From NCBI RefSeq assembly GCF_030719215.1, contig NZ_CP120983.1, positions 7,564,001-7,628,000 on the forward strand: a DNA stretch of 64,000 nt. The letters are read 5' to 3'. The number at the start of each line of letters is the position of its first letter. Within the stretch, counting starts at the first letter, position 1. A program made the translations under genes and the position numbers. Shown piece by piece: positions 49,750 to 57,635 of the stretch. Origin of the DNA: Streptomyces sp. Alt3 (GTDB lineage: Bacteria > Actinomycetota > Actinomycetes > Streptomycetales > Streptomycetaceae). Under the pieces are notes generated by a model. The model was not told the origin of the DNA. It ran no database searches and saw only the letters and a program-made list of their open reading frames with translations.

Positions 49750-51138
49750 TCAGATGCTCCGGGCGTCGGCGGGCAGTGCCGTGCTGTCCGCCGACGCCCG
49801 TCCGGCCCCCGGCTCGATCTCCGTGAGGTCCCTGTTCCTGGTCTCCTTCGCGCAGACGATCGCCAGCACGGTGAGCAGCGAGGCGGCGATGACGTACAGC
49901 GAGATCGGCGTCGAACTGCCGAAGTCGGCGAGGAGCGCGGTGGCGATGAGGGGCGCCGGGGCGCCCGCGGCGACCGACGAGAACTGGGCGCCGATCGACG
50001 CCCCCGAGTAGCGCATCCTCGTCGCGAACATCTCCGCGAAGAAGGCCGCCTGCGGTGCGTACATGGCACCGTGGAAGACGAGCCCGACCGTCACGGCGAG
50101 CAGCAGGCTCCCGAAACTCCTGCTGTCGATCAGCGCGAAGAACGGGAACATCCACAGCGCCACACCGATGGCACCGACCAGATAGACGGGCCTGCGCCCC
50201 ACGCGGTCGGACAGCGCACCCCACAGCGGGATCACGGCGAAGTGCACGGCGGACGCGACGAGTACGGCGTTGAGAGCCGTCTGTTTGCTCAGCTCCGCGG
50301 AGGTCGTCGCGTACACCAGGATGAACGCGGTGATCACGTAGTAGCTGATGTTCTCGGCCATCCGGGCGCCCATGGCGATCAGCACATCGCGCCAGTGATG
50401 CCGCAGAACGGCGACCAGGGGCATCTTCTCGGCCGGTGCGGCGGACGCCTTGCGCTGTTCGGCCTGGGCCAGTGCCGCCTTGAAGACGGGCGATTCGTCG
50501 ACGGAGAGCCGGATCCACAGCCCGAGGATCACGAGCACACCGGAGAGGAGGAAGGGAATCCGCCAGCCCCATGACTCGAATGCGGACTCGGACAGGAGCG
50601 CGGTGAGGGCGGACAGCACCGCGGTGGCGAGCAACTGCCCTGCGGGCGCGCCCGTCTGCGGCCACGACGCCCAGAACCCACGCCGTTTCGCGTCGCCGTG
50701 TTCCGACACGAGCAGCACGGCACCGCCCCACTCGCCGCCGAGGGCGAACCCCTGCACCAGGCGAAGGACGGTGAGCAGGACGGGCGCGGCCGAACCGATG
50801 GTGGCGTGCGTCGGAAGGAGCCCGATGGCGAAGGTCGCGCCTCCCATCATCAGCAGGCTGAGCACCAGCAGCTTCTTGCGCCCGAGCCGGTCGCCGTAAT
50901 GCCCGAACACCAGGGCCCCGATGGGGCGTGCGGCGAAGCCCACGGCGTAGGTGAGGAAGGACAGCAGGGTGCCGACGAGCGGGTCGGAATCGGGGAAGAA
51001 CAGCTTGTTGAACACCAGCGCGGCAGCGGAGCCGTAGAGGAAGAAGTCGTACCACTCCACCGTGGTCCCGACGAGGCTCGCGGCGACGACGCGCTTGAGG
51101 TTTCCGGGGGGCGGCGGGGCGGTTGCTGCGGATGCCAT
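49750..51138 (-). CDS. MHS-family MFS transporter
   Basis: This 462-aa transporter has 12 hydrophobic helices. Marks: SLVGTTVEWYDFFLYGSAAALVF (MHS helix 1), GALVFGHYGDRLGRKKLL (loop 2-3) and LRLVQGFALGGEWGGAVLLVSEH (helix 4). It is of the ProP/KgtP/shikimate type, importing organic acids or betaines by proton symport. I chose ATG at 51138; the open frame beyond it is short and unsupported. A purine-rich GGAAGTGG lies 7 nt before it. Confidence 0.88.
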   Translation of the reverse strand: MASAATAPPPPGNLKRVVAASLVGTTVEWYDFFLYGSAAALVFNKLFFPDSDPLVGTLLSFLTYAVGFAARPIGALVFGHYGDRLGRKKLLVLSLLMMGGATFAIGLLPTHATIGSAAPVLLTVLRLVQGFALGGEWGGAVLLVSEHGDAKRRGFWASWPQTGAPAGQLLATAVLSALTALLSESAFESWGWRIPFLLSGVLVILGLWIRLSVDESPVFKAALAQAEQRKASAAPAEKMPLVAVLRHHWRDVLIAMGARMAENISYYVITAFILVYATTSAELSKQTALNAVLVASAVHFAVIPLWGALSDRVGRRPVYLVGAIGVALWMFPFFALIDSRSFGSLLLAVTVGLVFHGAMYAPQAAFFAEMFATRMRYSGASIGAQFSSVAAGAPAPLIATALLADFGSSTPISLYVIAASLLTVLAIVCAKETRNRDLTEIEPGAGRASADSTALPADARSI

Positions 51139-51338
51139 GTGCACCACTTCCAGGCGGGGAGGGGACGTCTGCGTGCTGGCACAAGGTAGGAACACGCATG
51201 TCAGTGGCACATGTGGTGGGGCACCATACTTTCGCGGTCGTGTGTGGTTGCGCTGTGCCCCGTGTCAGGACGGGAGGGGCCGAAGCCCCGGATGTGACGC
51301 GGGATCGGCCTCCTGGGCCGGGACCGCTGCTGTGATCT

Positions 51339-52250
51339 TCAGATGTCCGTCGGTGCGAACAGTGCCTGGACGGTTTCGGTGGCCAGGTCGCGCAGCCAGA
51401 TGTGGGCGCGGTCGTCCTCGTAGCGCTGGTGCCACAGCAGGTACAACGAGACCTCGGGCACCGGGAGTGGCAGTGACAGCGTGAGCAGGCCGAGTCGGTC
51501 CCGGGTCCCGCGGGTGACCGCGTCGGGGAGCGTGACCACCAGGTCGGTCTCGCGGGCGAGTCGCAGCGCGAAGGCGGCGGTGGGCCCGGCGGCGACGACG
51601 CGGCGCTCGAGGCCGTGCGTGGCCAGAGCGTCGTCGATCGGGTCGTGCAGGCTTCCGCGACGCGAAATGGTGAGGTGTTCGGCGGCCGCGTAATCCTCTG
51701 GGTTCAACAGCCCCTCGGCGAGTGGGTGGCCTGCCCGGACGGCGACGACCAGCCGGTCCGTGCCGACATGGCGGTGGCGGATGTCGGGGAGTGTCGGCCG
51801 ACTGGAGCTGGATTCGAGGTCGACCTCGCCTCGGCGCAACTCGGCGTCGTCGGAACCGGGTTCGGCCGAGAGACGCAGTCGGACGCCGGGTGCCTGCCGG
51901 TGGACGGCCGTCGTCAGGGCGGTGCCGCAGGCCGCGGTCAGGGCGTCGTGCCAGCGCACGGTGAACACCCGGTCCAGAGCTGTCAGATCGAGCTCTTGCT
52001 GCGCGGACAGAAGGTGGTGGGCCTGCTGCACCAGCGCGTGGACGTCGGCACGCATGGCCAGCGCGCGGCTGGTGGGGACCATGCTGCGGCCGGTGCGGAC
52101 CAGGATCTGGTCACCGGTCGCCTTGCGGATGCGGCCCAGGGAGCGGCTCATCGCCGGTGCGGTGACGTGGAGGCGGGCCGCGGCACCGGCGACACTGCCC
52201 TCTTCCAGAAGGGCGTCCAGGGCTGTGAGCAGGTTCAGATCCAGTTGCAT
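51339..52250 (-). CDS. LysR-family transcriptional regulator
   Basis: This 303-aa protein has the HTH MQLDLNLLTALDALLEEGSVAGAAARLHVTAPAMSRSLGRIRKATGDQILVRTG and a NodD/PnbR-like substrate domain. I chose ATG at 52250; TAGAGT stands 7 nt upstream, which hints at a leaderless message. It is divergent from the IMPase-like gene with an inverted repeat between, so it probably controls that pair. Confidence 0.88.
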   Translation of the reverse strand: MQLDLNLLTALDALLEEGSVAGAAARLHVTAPAMSRSLGRIRKATGDQILVRTGRSMVPTSRALAMRADVHALVQQAHHLLSAQQELDLTALDRVFTVRWHDALTAACGTALTTAVHRQAPGVRLRLSAEPGSDDAELRRGEVDLESSSSRPTLPDIRHRHVGTDRLVVAVRAGHPLAEGLLNPEDYAAAEHLTISRRGSLHDPIDDALATHGLERRVVAAGPTAAFALRLARETDLVVTLPDAVTRGTRDRLGLLTLSLPLPVPEVSLYLLWHQRYEDDRAHIWLRDLATETVQALFAPTDI

Positions 52251-52263
52251 GAAAGTAACTCTA

Positions 52264-52284
52264 CAAGTGACAAGCATGCACTTG
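52264..52284. promoter_or_regulatory. Inverted repeat CAAGTG-N9-CACTTG between LysR and IMPase-like genes
   Basis: Perfect 6-nt arms with a 9-nt centre, 14 nt from the LysR start codon. The position and shape suit a LysR-type activation site. Confidence 0.5.
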
Positions 52285-52364
52285 CCGGTAATCGTGGAGC
52301 GGCCTACTTTCGAAGGGCGGGGCAAGGAGATCTCCCCGCTTCCACCTATCCCAGGGACCCCGTG

Positions 52365-53177
52365 ATGAGCTCAGCCATGCCTCTTCCCGCCGACGCCGCG
52401 CTCCTGCCCGATGTGACGGCCGCGGTGAGGACCGCAGGCACCACGCTGCGCGACCGCTACACCTCGCACGCCCGCGGCGTGAGTCTGAACGAGGTCGTCG
52501 ATGAGATCCACGCCAACGACGACGCCGTACTGGACGTGCTGCGAGAACCGCTGCTGCGGGCCAGGGACGGATCCCGGTGGGCCGAGGACGAACTGGCCGG
52601 CGGTACGCTCCCGCCCGGCGAGTGGTGGGTCGTCGACCCCGCCGAGGGCAACATCAACCACGTCCACGGCATGGAGGACTGGGCCGTCACCGCCACCCTG
52701 GTCCGCGACAACCAGCCGGTTCTCACCGTCGTCCACCTGCCGTTGACCGGCGACACCTACACCGCGGTCGCCGGCTTCGGTGCCCGCCTCGACGACCGGC
52801 CCCTGAAGGTGTCGGCCAAGACCGACCTGGGCGCCGCACTCGTCGGCACCGGTCAGGCCAAGCCCGGCGAGGACGCGCGCACCTTCCGGCGGATCGGCGA
52901 CTCCGTCACCACCATGCTCATCAGTGGCCTGGTCGTGCGTGTCTCCGTGCCGGCCACCATGCAGCTCATCCATGTCGCCGCCGGACGCACGGACGCGTTC
53001 TGGCAGTTCTCCGACGTCCGCTCCGGCCTGGTCGCCGGTGCGCTGCTGGTCTCCGAGGCCGGGGGCACCGTCACCGATCTGGCGGGCGAACCCTGGCACA
53101 CGGGCAGCCGCGACTTCCTGGCCTCCGCCCCCGGCGTCCACGCCGCCGCGCTCACGGTCCTGTCACCCATCGCCTGA
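52365..53177 (+). CDS. Inositol monophosphatase-family protein with altered active site
   Basis: This 270-aa protein follows the IMPase fold, with AEDELAGG (metal Glu region) and WWVVDPAEGNINHVHGMEDWAVTATLV in place of the usual DPxDGTxNF. Here the second Asp is Glu (residue 94) and Thr is Asn. The third block FWQFSDVRSGLVAGALLVSEAGG keeps the Asp and the AxxxxxEAGG end. It may bind metal in a different way or have lost catalysis. ATG at 52365 has AGGGA nearby. It probably forms an operon with the F420-reductase-like gene (47-nt gap). Confidence 0.8.
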   Translation: MSSAMPLPADAALLPDVTAAVRTAGTTLRDRYTSHARGVSLNEVVDEIHANDDAVLDVLREPLLRARDGSRWAEDELAGGTLPPGEWWVVDPAEGNINHVHGMEDWAVTATLVRDNQPVLTVVHLPLTGDTYTAVAGFGARLDDRPLKVSAKTDLGAALVGTGQAKPGEDARTFRRIGDSVTTMLISGLVVRVSVPATMQLIHVAAGRTDAFWQFSDVRSGLVAGALLVSEAGGTVTDLAGEPWHTGSRDFLASAPGVHAAALTVLSPIA

Positions 53178-53224
53178 CCGGACGCCCCGCTGTTCCCACC
53201 CGAAACCGCAAGGAGCATCACCTC

Positions 53225-53860
53225 ATGACGAACATCGGCATCCTGGGCAACGGCCGGGTCGGGACCAACCTGGCCGGCAAGCTCGCCGCAGCCGGGCACC
53301 ACGTCACCCTCGGTGCCCGGAACCCGGAAGGCACCGAGGCCCTCGCCGCCCCACGGATCACCTTCGCCGACCAGCGCACCACCGCCCGCACCACGGACAT
53401 CGTGATCAACGCGACGCCCGGCGGCAGTTCCCTGGACCGGCTCACCGGCCTGCGCACCGAACTCTCGGGAAAGATCCTCATCGACGTCTCCAACGCCACC
53501 CGTGACGGCGATGACGGTCTGCCCGGCGACCTGTGCCACCCCGGCAGCAGCCTCGCCGAGAAGCTCCAGGCCGCGCTCCCCGACACACGGGTGGTCAAGA
53601 CGCTCAACACCATGCTCTTCATGGTCATGACCGCGCCCGAGACCCTGGCCACCCCACCGACCGTCTATGTCTCGGGCGACGACGACGACGCGAAGAAGAC
53701 CGTCACCGGCCTGCTCGGCGACCTGGGCTGGCGGCCCGGCTGGATCGAGGACCTCGGTGGCATCGGCACAGCCCGCGCCACCGAGGCCATGATCCTGGTC
53801 GTGCCCCACATCCTGCGCCGGCACGGCTTCCAGCCCTTCGCCGTCTCCCTCGCCCGCTGA
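53225..53860 (+). CDS. NADPH-dependent F420 reductase-like / NAD(P)-binding protein
   Basis: This 211-aa Rossmann protein has NIGILGNGRVGTNLAGKLAAAGHHVTLGARNPEG (GxGxxG plus basic residues for NADP), DIVINATPGG and VVKTLNTMLFMVM, the F420_oxidored/NPCbl pattern. It may transfer hydride between NADPH and F420 or be a related dehydrogenase. AAGGAG precedes the ATG by about 10 nt. Confidence 0.8.
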   Translation: MTNIGILGNGRVGTNLAGKLAAAGHHVTLGARNPEGTEALAAPRITFADQRTTARTTDIVINATPGGSSLDRLTGLRTELSGKILIDVSNATRDGDDGLPGDLCHPGSSLAEKLQAALPDTRVVKTLNTMLFMVMTAPETLATPPTVYVSGDDDDAKKTVTGLLGDLGWRPGWIEDLGGIGTARATEAMILVVPHILRRHGFQPFAVSLAR

Positions 53861-54198
53861 CCCCTGCACCACGGACCGCCTCCGCCGCCCGGTCCGCGTG
53901 GAGGGAACCCTGGACGTCGGTGCCGGCGCGCGGAGAGTCCTGCTGGTCGTCGCGGGCGCCGCTTCGCGGACCTCGTCCGCGACGGCCTGCATCCGTACGG
54001 CTGGAGTCCCACACACACCACTGCCGGGCCGTCATAAATCTGACGTATGCTCAGGTGATCAACTGCCTGTGGCGGCAAGGCTCTTCGGAGGGCACAATGC
54101 GGCGCATGCCGCATCCTTGCCCGGGAGAGCCACCGGCCCCATGAGGGCGCGGACCAGCCGTGCGGGCGGGTAGGTCATCCCAGGAGGAATTCCCCGCC
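53861..54198. other. Gap with a palindrome before the kinase gene
   Basis: No credible gene is seen in this 338-nt gap. It contains a near-perfect palindrome ATGCGGC-GCAT-GCCGCAT (54097-54114), about 85 nt before the kinase start, and an AT-richer patch near 54035-54060 that could carry the kinase promoter. Confidence 0.45.
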
Positions 54199-55785
54199 GT
54201 GCATTCCCTTACCGACTCCGATCCGGTCAGGATCGGTCGCTACCGTCTCACCGGCCGTCTCGGCGCAGGAGGTATGGGTACCGTCTACCTCGGCAGTACC
54301 CCTGGTGGCCGGCCAGTCGCGGTCAAGGTCATCGGTGACCGGTTCCAGTACGAGGAACAGGCTCTGGAGCGGTTCCGGCGCGAGGTGGGCACCTTGCACA
54401 CCGTGCGCAGCGCCTACACCGCTTCACTGATCGACTCAGGCCTGGAGTCCCCGCCCTACTGGTTCGCCACCGAGTACGTGCCCGGCCGGACCCTGGACTC
54501 CGCGGTGCACGCATCCGGCGCGCTGCCCGCGCGGCTCTGCCTCGGCATCATGGCCGCGCTGGCCGAGGGGCTGTCGGACATCCACGTTCGCGGTGTCCTG
54601 CACCGGGACGTCAAGCCGCAGAACATCATCCTGTCGCCGGTGGGCCCGCAGCTCATCGATTTCGGCATCGCCCGGGAGGCCGGGCAGGCCGCGCTCACCC
54701 AGGTCGGTCACACCGCCGGCAGCCCCGGCTTCACGGCTCCCGAGGCCCTGCAAGGGGAAGAAGTCGGGGTCGCCGCGGACGTGTTCGCGCTGGGCGCCAC
54801 TCTTGCCTTCGCCGCGACCGGCCGCCCTCCGTACGGCGACGGCGCCTTCCCGGCGGTCGCCTACCGCACCGTCCACGGCGACATCGACCTGGACGCGGTC
54901 GACGCCGGACTGGCCAGGATCATCGCGGCATGCACCGATCGTGACCCGGCCCGGCGACCGGTACCCGGGGAGATCGTGGAACTGTGTCAGTCACACATCT
55001 CCCTGGCTAACGATCCGGCCTATCAGAGGATCGCCACCCCTGACATGACGGCGGGCGTCACAGCCCTGGCCCCCGTGCCTACGGCACTTGACGCCTCCGC
55101 GGTGGGCCCCGACGTGCCGGCGTCCGCAGTTCCGACAGCCACGACCCCCGTGCAGACACCGACGGAGGTCGTGCCGGCTCACATCCTTCCGGCCCCCGCC
55201 CTGCCGCTCGGCGGAGCCAGGAGTCACCGTGCGTGGCGGCGCCCGGCCGTTGTGGCCACGACCGCGGTCGCGGTCGTGTGCATGGTGGCCGGGGCCCTGG
55301 CCGTCCTTCAGCCCTGGCAGAGCGTGGAGGGTGCCGACGGGGCGAAGGCCGAGGGCGCAGCGACTTCGATGCCGTCGGGAGAGAGGGCCGAGCCCGACGA
55401 CAACCCGGACCGCTCGGCGGACATGGCCTCGGACGGCAGAGAGGAGACGTTGCCGATGGAAAGGACCATCACCCCGCCGATGAGCCTGCGGCCCGGTGAG
55501 GAGGTCGCGGCGGCGCGGGTCTGGCTCACCCTCCAGCGGGACGGCAACCTCGTCGCCTACGACGAGACGAACCAGGCACGCTGGGACACCGAGACCAAGG
55601 GAACCGGCGCGCGCGTCGACTTCCAGCCCGACGGCAACCTCGTCGTCTACGACGCGAATGACCAGGCCGTGTGGGCCAGCCTGACGAGCGGGCACGAGAA
55701 CGCGGTGCTGAAGCTCCAGAGCGACGGAAACATCACGATCCTCGACGGCACATCAGCCCTCTGGGCCTCCGGCACGGATCACTGA
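54199..55785 (+). CDS. Membrane Ser/Thr protein kinase with extracellular lectin-like repeats
   Basis: This 528-aa receptor-type kinase has a kinase domain at residues about 14-270: LGAGGMGTVYLG (Gly loop), Lys43 in VAVKV, HRDVKPQN (catalytic Asp137) and DFG at 154-156, then APEALQG. A Pro/Thr/Ala linker, one TM helix (VVATTAVAVVCMVAGALAVL) and an outer domain follow. The outer domain holds three repeats of the form QxDGNLVxYD (LQRDGNLVAYD, FQPDGNLVVYD, LQSDGNITILD), like bulb-type mannose-binding lectins. GTG at 54199 has AGGAGG 11 nt upstream. It probably senses cell-wall or sugar ligands. Confidence 0.9.
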   Translation: MHSLTDSDPVRIGRYRLTGRLGAGGMGTVYLGSTPGGRPVAVKVIGDRFQYEEQALERFRREVGTLHTVRSAYTASLIDSGLESPPYWFATEYVPGRTLDSAVHASGALPARLCLGIMAALAEGLSDIHVRGVLHRDVKPQNIILSPVGPQLIDFGIAREAGQAALTQVGHTAGSPGFTAPEALQGEEVGVAADVFALGATLAFAATGRPPYGDGAFPAVAYRTVHGDIDLDAVDAGLARIIAACTDRDPARRPVPGEIVELCQSHISLANDPAYQRIATPDMTAGVTALAPVPTALDASAVGPDVPASAVPTATTPVQTPTEVVPAHILPAPALPLGGARSHRAWRRPAVVATTAVAVVCMVAGALAVLQPWQSVEGADGAKAEGAATSMPSGERAEPDDNPDRSADMASDGREETLPMERTITPPMSLRPGEEVAAARVWLTLQRDGNLVAYDETNQARWDTETKGTGARVDFQPDGNLVVYDANDQAVWASLTSGHENAVLKLQSDGNITILDGTSALWASGTDH

Positions 55786-55792
55786 CCCGTCG

Positions 55793-55823
55793 GCCGCCCC
55801 GCGCGCACTGCCCGCGGGGCGGT
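55793..55823 (+). terminator. Kinase gene terminator
   Basis: Perfect stem CCGCCCCGCG/CGCGGGGCGG (10 bp plus one wobble) with a 9-nt loop, just after the kinase stop. Confidence 0.75.
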
Positions 55824-55979
55824 GCCCGGCAGTCGATCGGCCCTGTGTCCGCACGCTGCGTCGACAGGATGACCGCCCCGAGTTCCGGAACCCAAGGGCT
55901 GTTCCGGGCCGGGGCCGTGCAGGCGCCTCCAGCCCGGCGGGGGCGTCGAGCCGCTCGCGCGGCATCACGACGTGGACGC

Positions 55980-56687
55980 TCACGCGCCGGTCGTGTCGGT
56001 CCCGGTGGTCCTGGTGACGAGTTCGATGAGTGCGTCGGCGGCCGGACCGGAGGATGCGGGGTTCTGCCCCGTGATCAGAAGGCCGTCCCGCAGGACGTAC
56101 GGCGCCCAGTCGTCGCCCTTGGAGTAGTCGCCGCCGAGCCGGACGAGTTCGTCCTCGACCAGGAAGGGGACCACCTCGGTGAGCTGGACTCCCTCTTCCT
56201 CGCTGTTGGTGAACCCGGTGACCTTCTTGCCCCTCACCAGTGGTGTGCCGTCCGCGTTCACCGCGTGCCGCAGGACACCGGGGGCGTGGCAGACCAGAGC
56301 GAGCGGCTTGCCGGCGCGCAGGGTGGTCTCGATCAGGCGGACGGAGGTGGTGTCCTCGGCCAGGTCCCACAGGGGGCCGTGGCCGCCGGGGTAGAAGACT
56401 GTGTCGAAGTCGTCGACGGCCACGGAGTCGAGGCGGACGGTGTGGGCGAGAGCGGCCGTGGCCTCGGGGTCGGCTTCGAAACGGCGGGTCTCGTCGGTCC
56501 GGTTGGCCGGCTCGTTGCTCTTGGGGTCCAGCGGGGGCCGGCCGCCCTGGGGAGACGCGAGCACGAGGTCGATGCCGGCGTCCTTGAAGCGGTAGTACGG
56601 GGCGGCAAGCTCCTCCAGCCAGAATCCGGTCTTCCTGCCGGTGTCGCCGAGCTCGTCGTGGGAGGTGAGGACGATGAGGACCTTCAT
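55980..56687 (-). CDS. DJ-1/PfpI (type 1 glutamine amidotransferase-like) protein
   Basis: This 235-aa protein has KVLIVLTSHDELGDTGRKTGFWLEELAAPYYRF, YPGGHGPLWDLA and LVCHAPGVLR (nucleophile Cys133, His134), the Hsp31/YhbO-like glyoxalase III branch. It probably detoxifies methylglyoxal or acts as a protein-repair deglycase. It is downstream of the TetR gene (121-nt gap) with a TetR operator between, so it is likely the regulated target. Confidence 0.9.
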   Translation of the reverse strand: MKVLIVLTSHDELGDTGRKTGFWLEELAAPYYRFKDAGIDLVLASPQGGRPPLDPKSNEPANRTDETRRFEADPEATAALAHTVRLDSVAVDDFDTVFYPGGHGPLWDLAEDTTSVRLIETTLRAGKPLALVCHAPGVLRHAVNADGTPLVRGKKVTGFTNSEEEGVQLTEVVPFLVEDELVRLGGDYSKGDDWAPYVLRDGLLITGQNPASSGPAADALIELVTRTTGTDTTGA

Positions 56688-56730
56688 GATTACTGCTCCT
56701 TCGAGTGGTGTACCGGCCGTCCCGGATGAG

Positions 56731-56745
56731 TAGACCGGTCGTCTA
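56731..56745. promoter_or_regulatory. TetR operator, copy 1 (before DJ-1 gene)
   Basis: TAGACCGGTCGTCTA, palindromic with arms TAGAC/GTCTA. It lies 44 nt upstream of the DJ-1 start. Confidence 0.8.
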
Positions 56746-56808
56746 TGAGTGGCGATCGTGCCGCGCGAGGGCGCGGTGCGGTGAGTGGTGCCCAGGCGGC
56801 AGAGGCTG

Positions 56809-57396
56809 CTAAAGGTGCAGGAGCCGGCGGGTGACCGTCGTGGTGGTGGCCAGGGGGGTGATGTCGCGGTGGATCTTGGCCATGACGCTTGCGCCGAGCC
56901 ACATGTCGTACAGGACCTGCGCGGTGGTGCGGGCGTCGTCGTCGACCGCGAGCGAGCCGTCCTCCAGGCCGGCGGTGATCGCCTGCTCCAGGCGGTCGAC
57001 GATGGCGGTGGTGCCTTCCTTGAGTGCGAGCCGCATCGACTCCGACAGGTCGGAGACCTCCGCGCCGAGCTTGACGGCCAGGCACTTGCCCTGGCACTCG
57101 TCGACGCTCTGCGTCTCGCGCCAGTTCTGCCAGTAGTTCATCAGCCGCTGCGCCGAGGTCGTGCCCGGCTCACCGAGGATGCGGTCCATGTCCGCGAGGT
57201 AGTCGCCGAAGTATGACCGCATCATCGCCTCGCCGAAGGCGTCCTTGGAGTTGAAGTAGTGATAGAAGGACCCCTTGGGGACTCCGGCCTCGGAGAGGAC
57301 CTCGTTGATCCCCACTGCGGCGAATCCCTTGCGGGACATGATCCGCTGAGCCGTGTCGAGAATGCTGCGACGGGTGTCCCCCTGGGTGACTGGCAT
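56809..57396 (-). CDS. TetR-family regulator of the DJ-1 gene
   Basis: This 195-aa protein has the HTH ILDTAQRIMSRKGFAAVGINEVLSEAGVPKGSFYHYFNSKDAFGEAMM, the TetR recognition helix, and a C-terminal domain with ECQGKCLAVKLGAEVSDLSE (cysteines, perhaps redox- or electrophile-sensing). This is the AcuR/NemR-like branch in look, in line with a target that acts on reactive aldehydes. I chose ATG at 57396. Three operator copies surround this gene and its target. Confidence 0.88.
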   Translation of the reverse strand: MPVTQGDTRRSILDTAQRIMSRKGFAAVGINEVLSEAGVPKGSFYHYFNSKDAFGEAMMRSYFGDYLADMDRILGEPGTTSAQRLMNYWQNWRETQSVDECQGKCLAVKLGAEVSDLSESMRLALKEGTTAIVDRLEQAITAGLEDGSLAVDDDARTTAQVLYDMWLGASVMAKIHRDITPLATTTTVTRRLLHL

Positions 57397-57417
57397 GCGT
57401 TCCACCCTATCTGTGAA

Positions 57418-57432
57418 TAGACCGGTCGTCTA
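57418..57432. promoter_or_regulatory. TetR operator, copy 2 (before TetR gene)
   Basis: TAGACCGGTCGTCTA, identical to copy 1, 21 nt before the TetR start codon. Confidence 0.8.
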
Positions 57433-57479
57433 GTCGGGGTCGGCGGCACCGGTGTGTGCCGCGTTCCGATGTGCAGGAC

Positions 57480-57494
57480 TATACGACCGGTCTA
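57480..57494. promoter_or_regulatory. TetR operator, copy 3 (upstream of TetR)
   Basis: TATACGACCGGTCTA, the reverse complement of copy 1 with one mismatch, 47 nt from copy 2. It may sit at the promoter for TetR on the same strand, or belong to a second promoter. Confidence 0.6.
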
Positions 57495-57595
57495 CTTAGG
57501 CTGTCAAAGGTCGCATCTCCAGAAGGTGCGACACAGTCGCGAGCCGTGGTGGCCGTACCGCAGGAAGGGGCAGGTCAGGGGCACATGTGACGAAA

Positions 57596-57620
57596 GCCGC
57601 CCCGGGAAGCCCGGGACGGC
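57596..57620 (-). terminator. Terminator after the GH2 glycosidase gene
   Basis: GCCGCCCCGGG pairs with CCCGGGACGGC (one mismatch) over the loop AAG, 15 nt beyond the GH2 stop. Confidence 0.7.
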
Positions 57621-57635
57621 CTACGTCATCCTTCG

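Noticed and set aside
47343..50069. 908-aa minus-strand frame opposite lnt and the NUDIX gene
   Set aside because: lnt has its E-K-C catalytic triad in the plus-strand frame; this frame has no domain.
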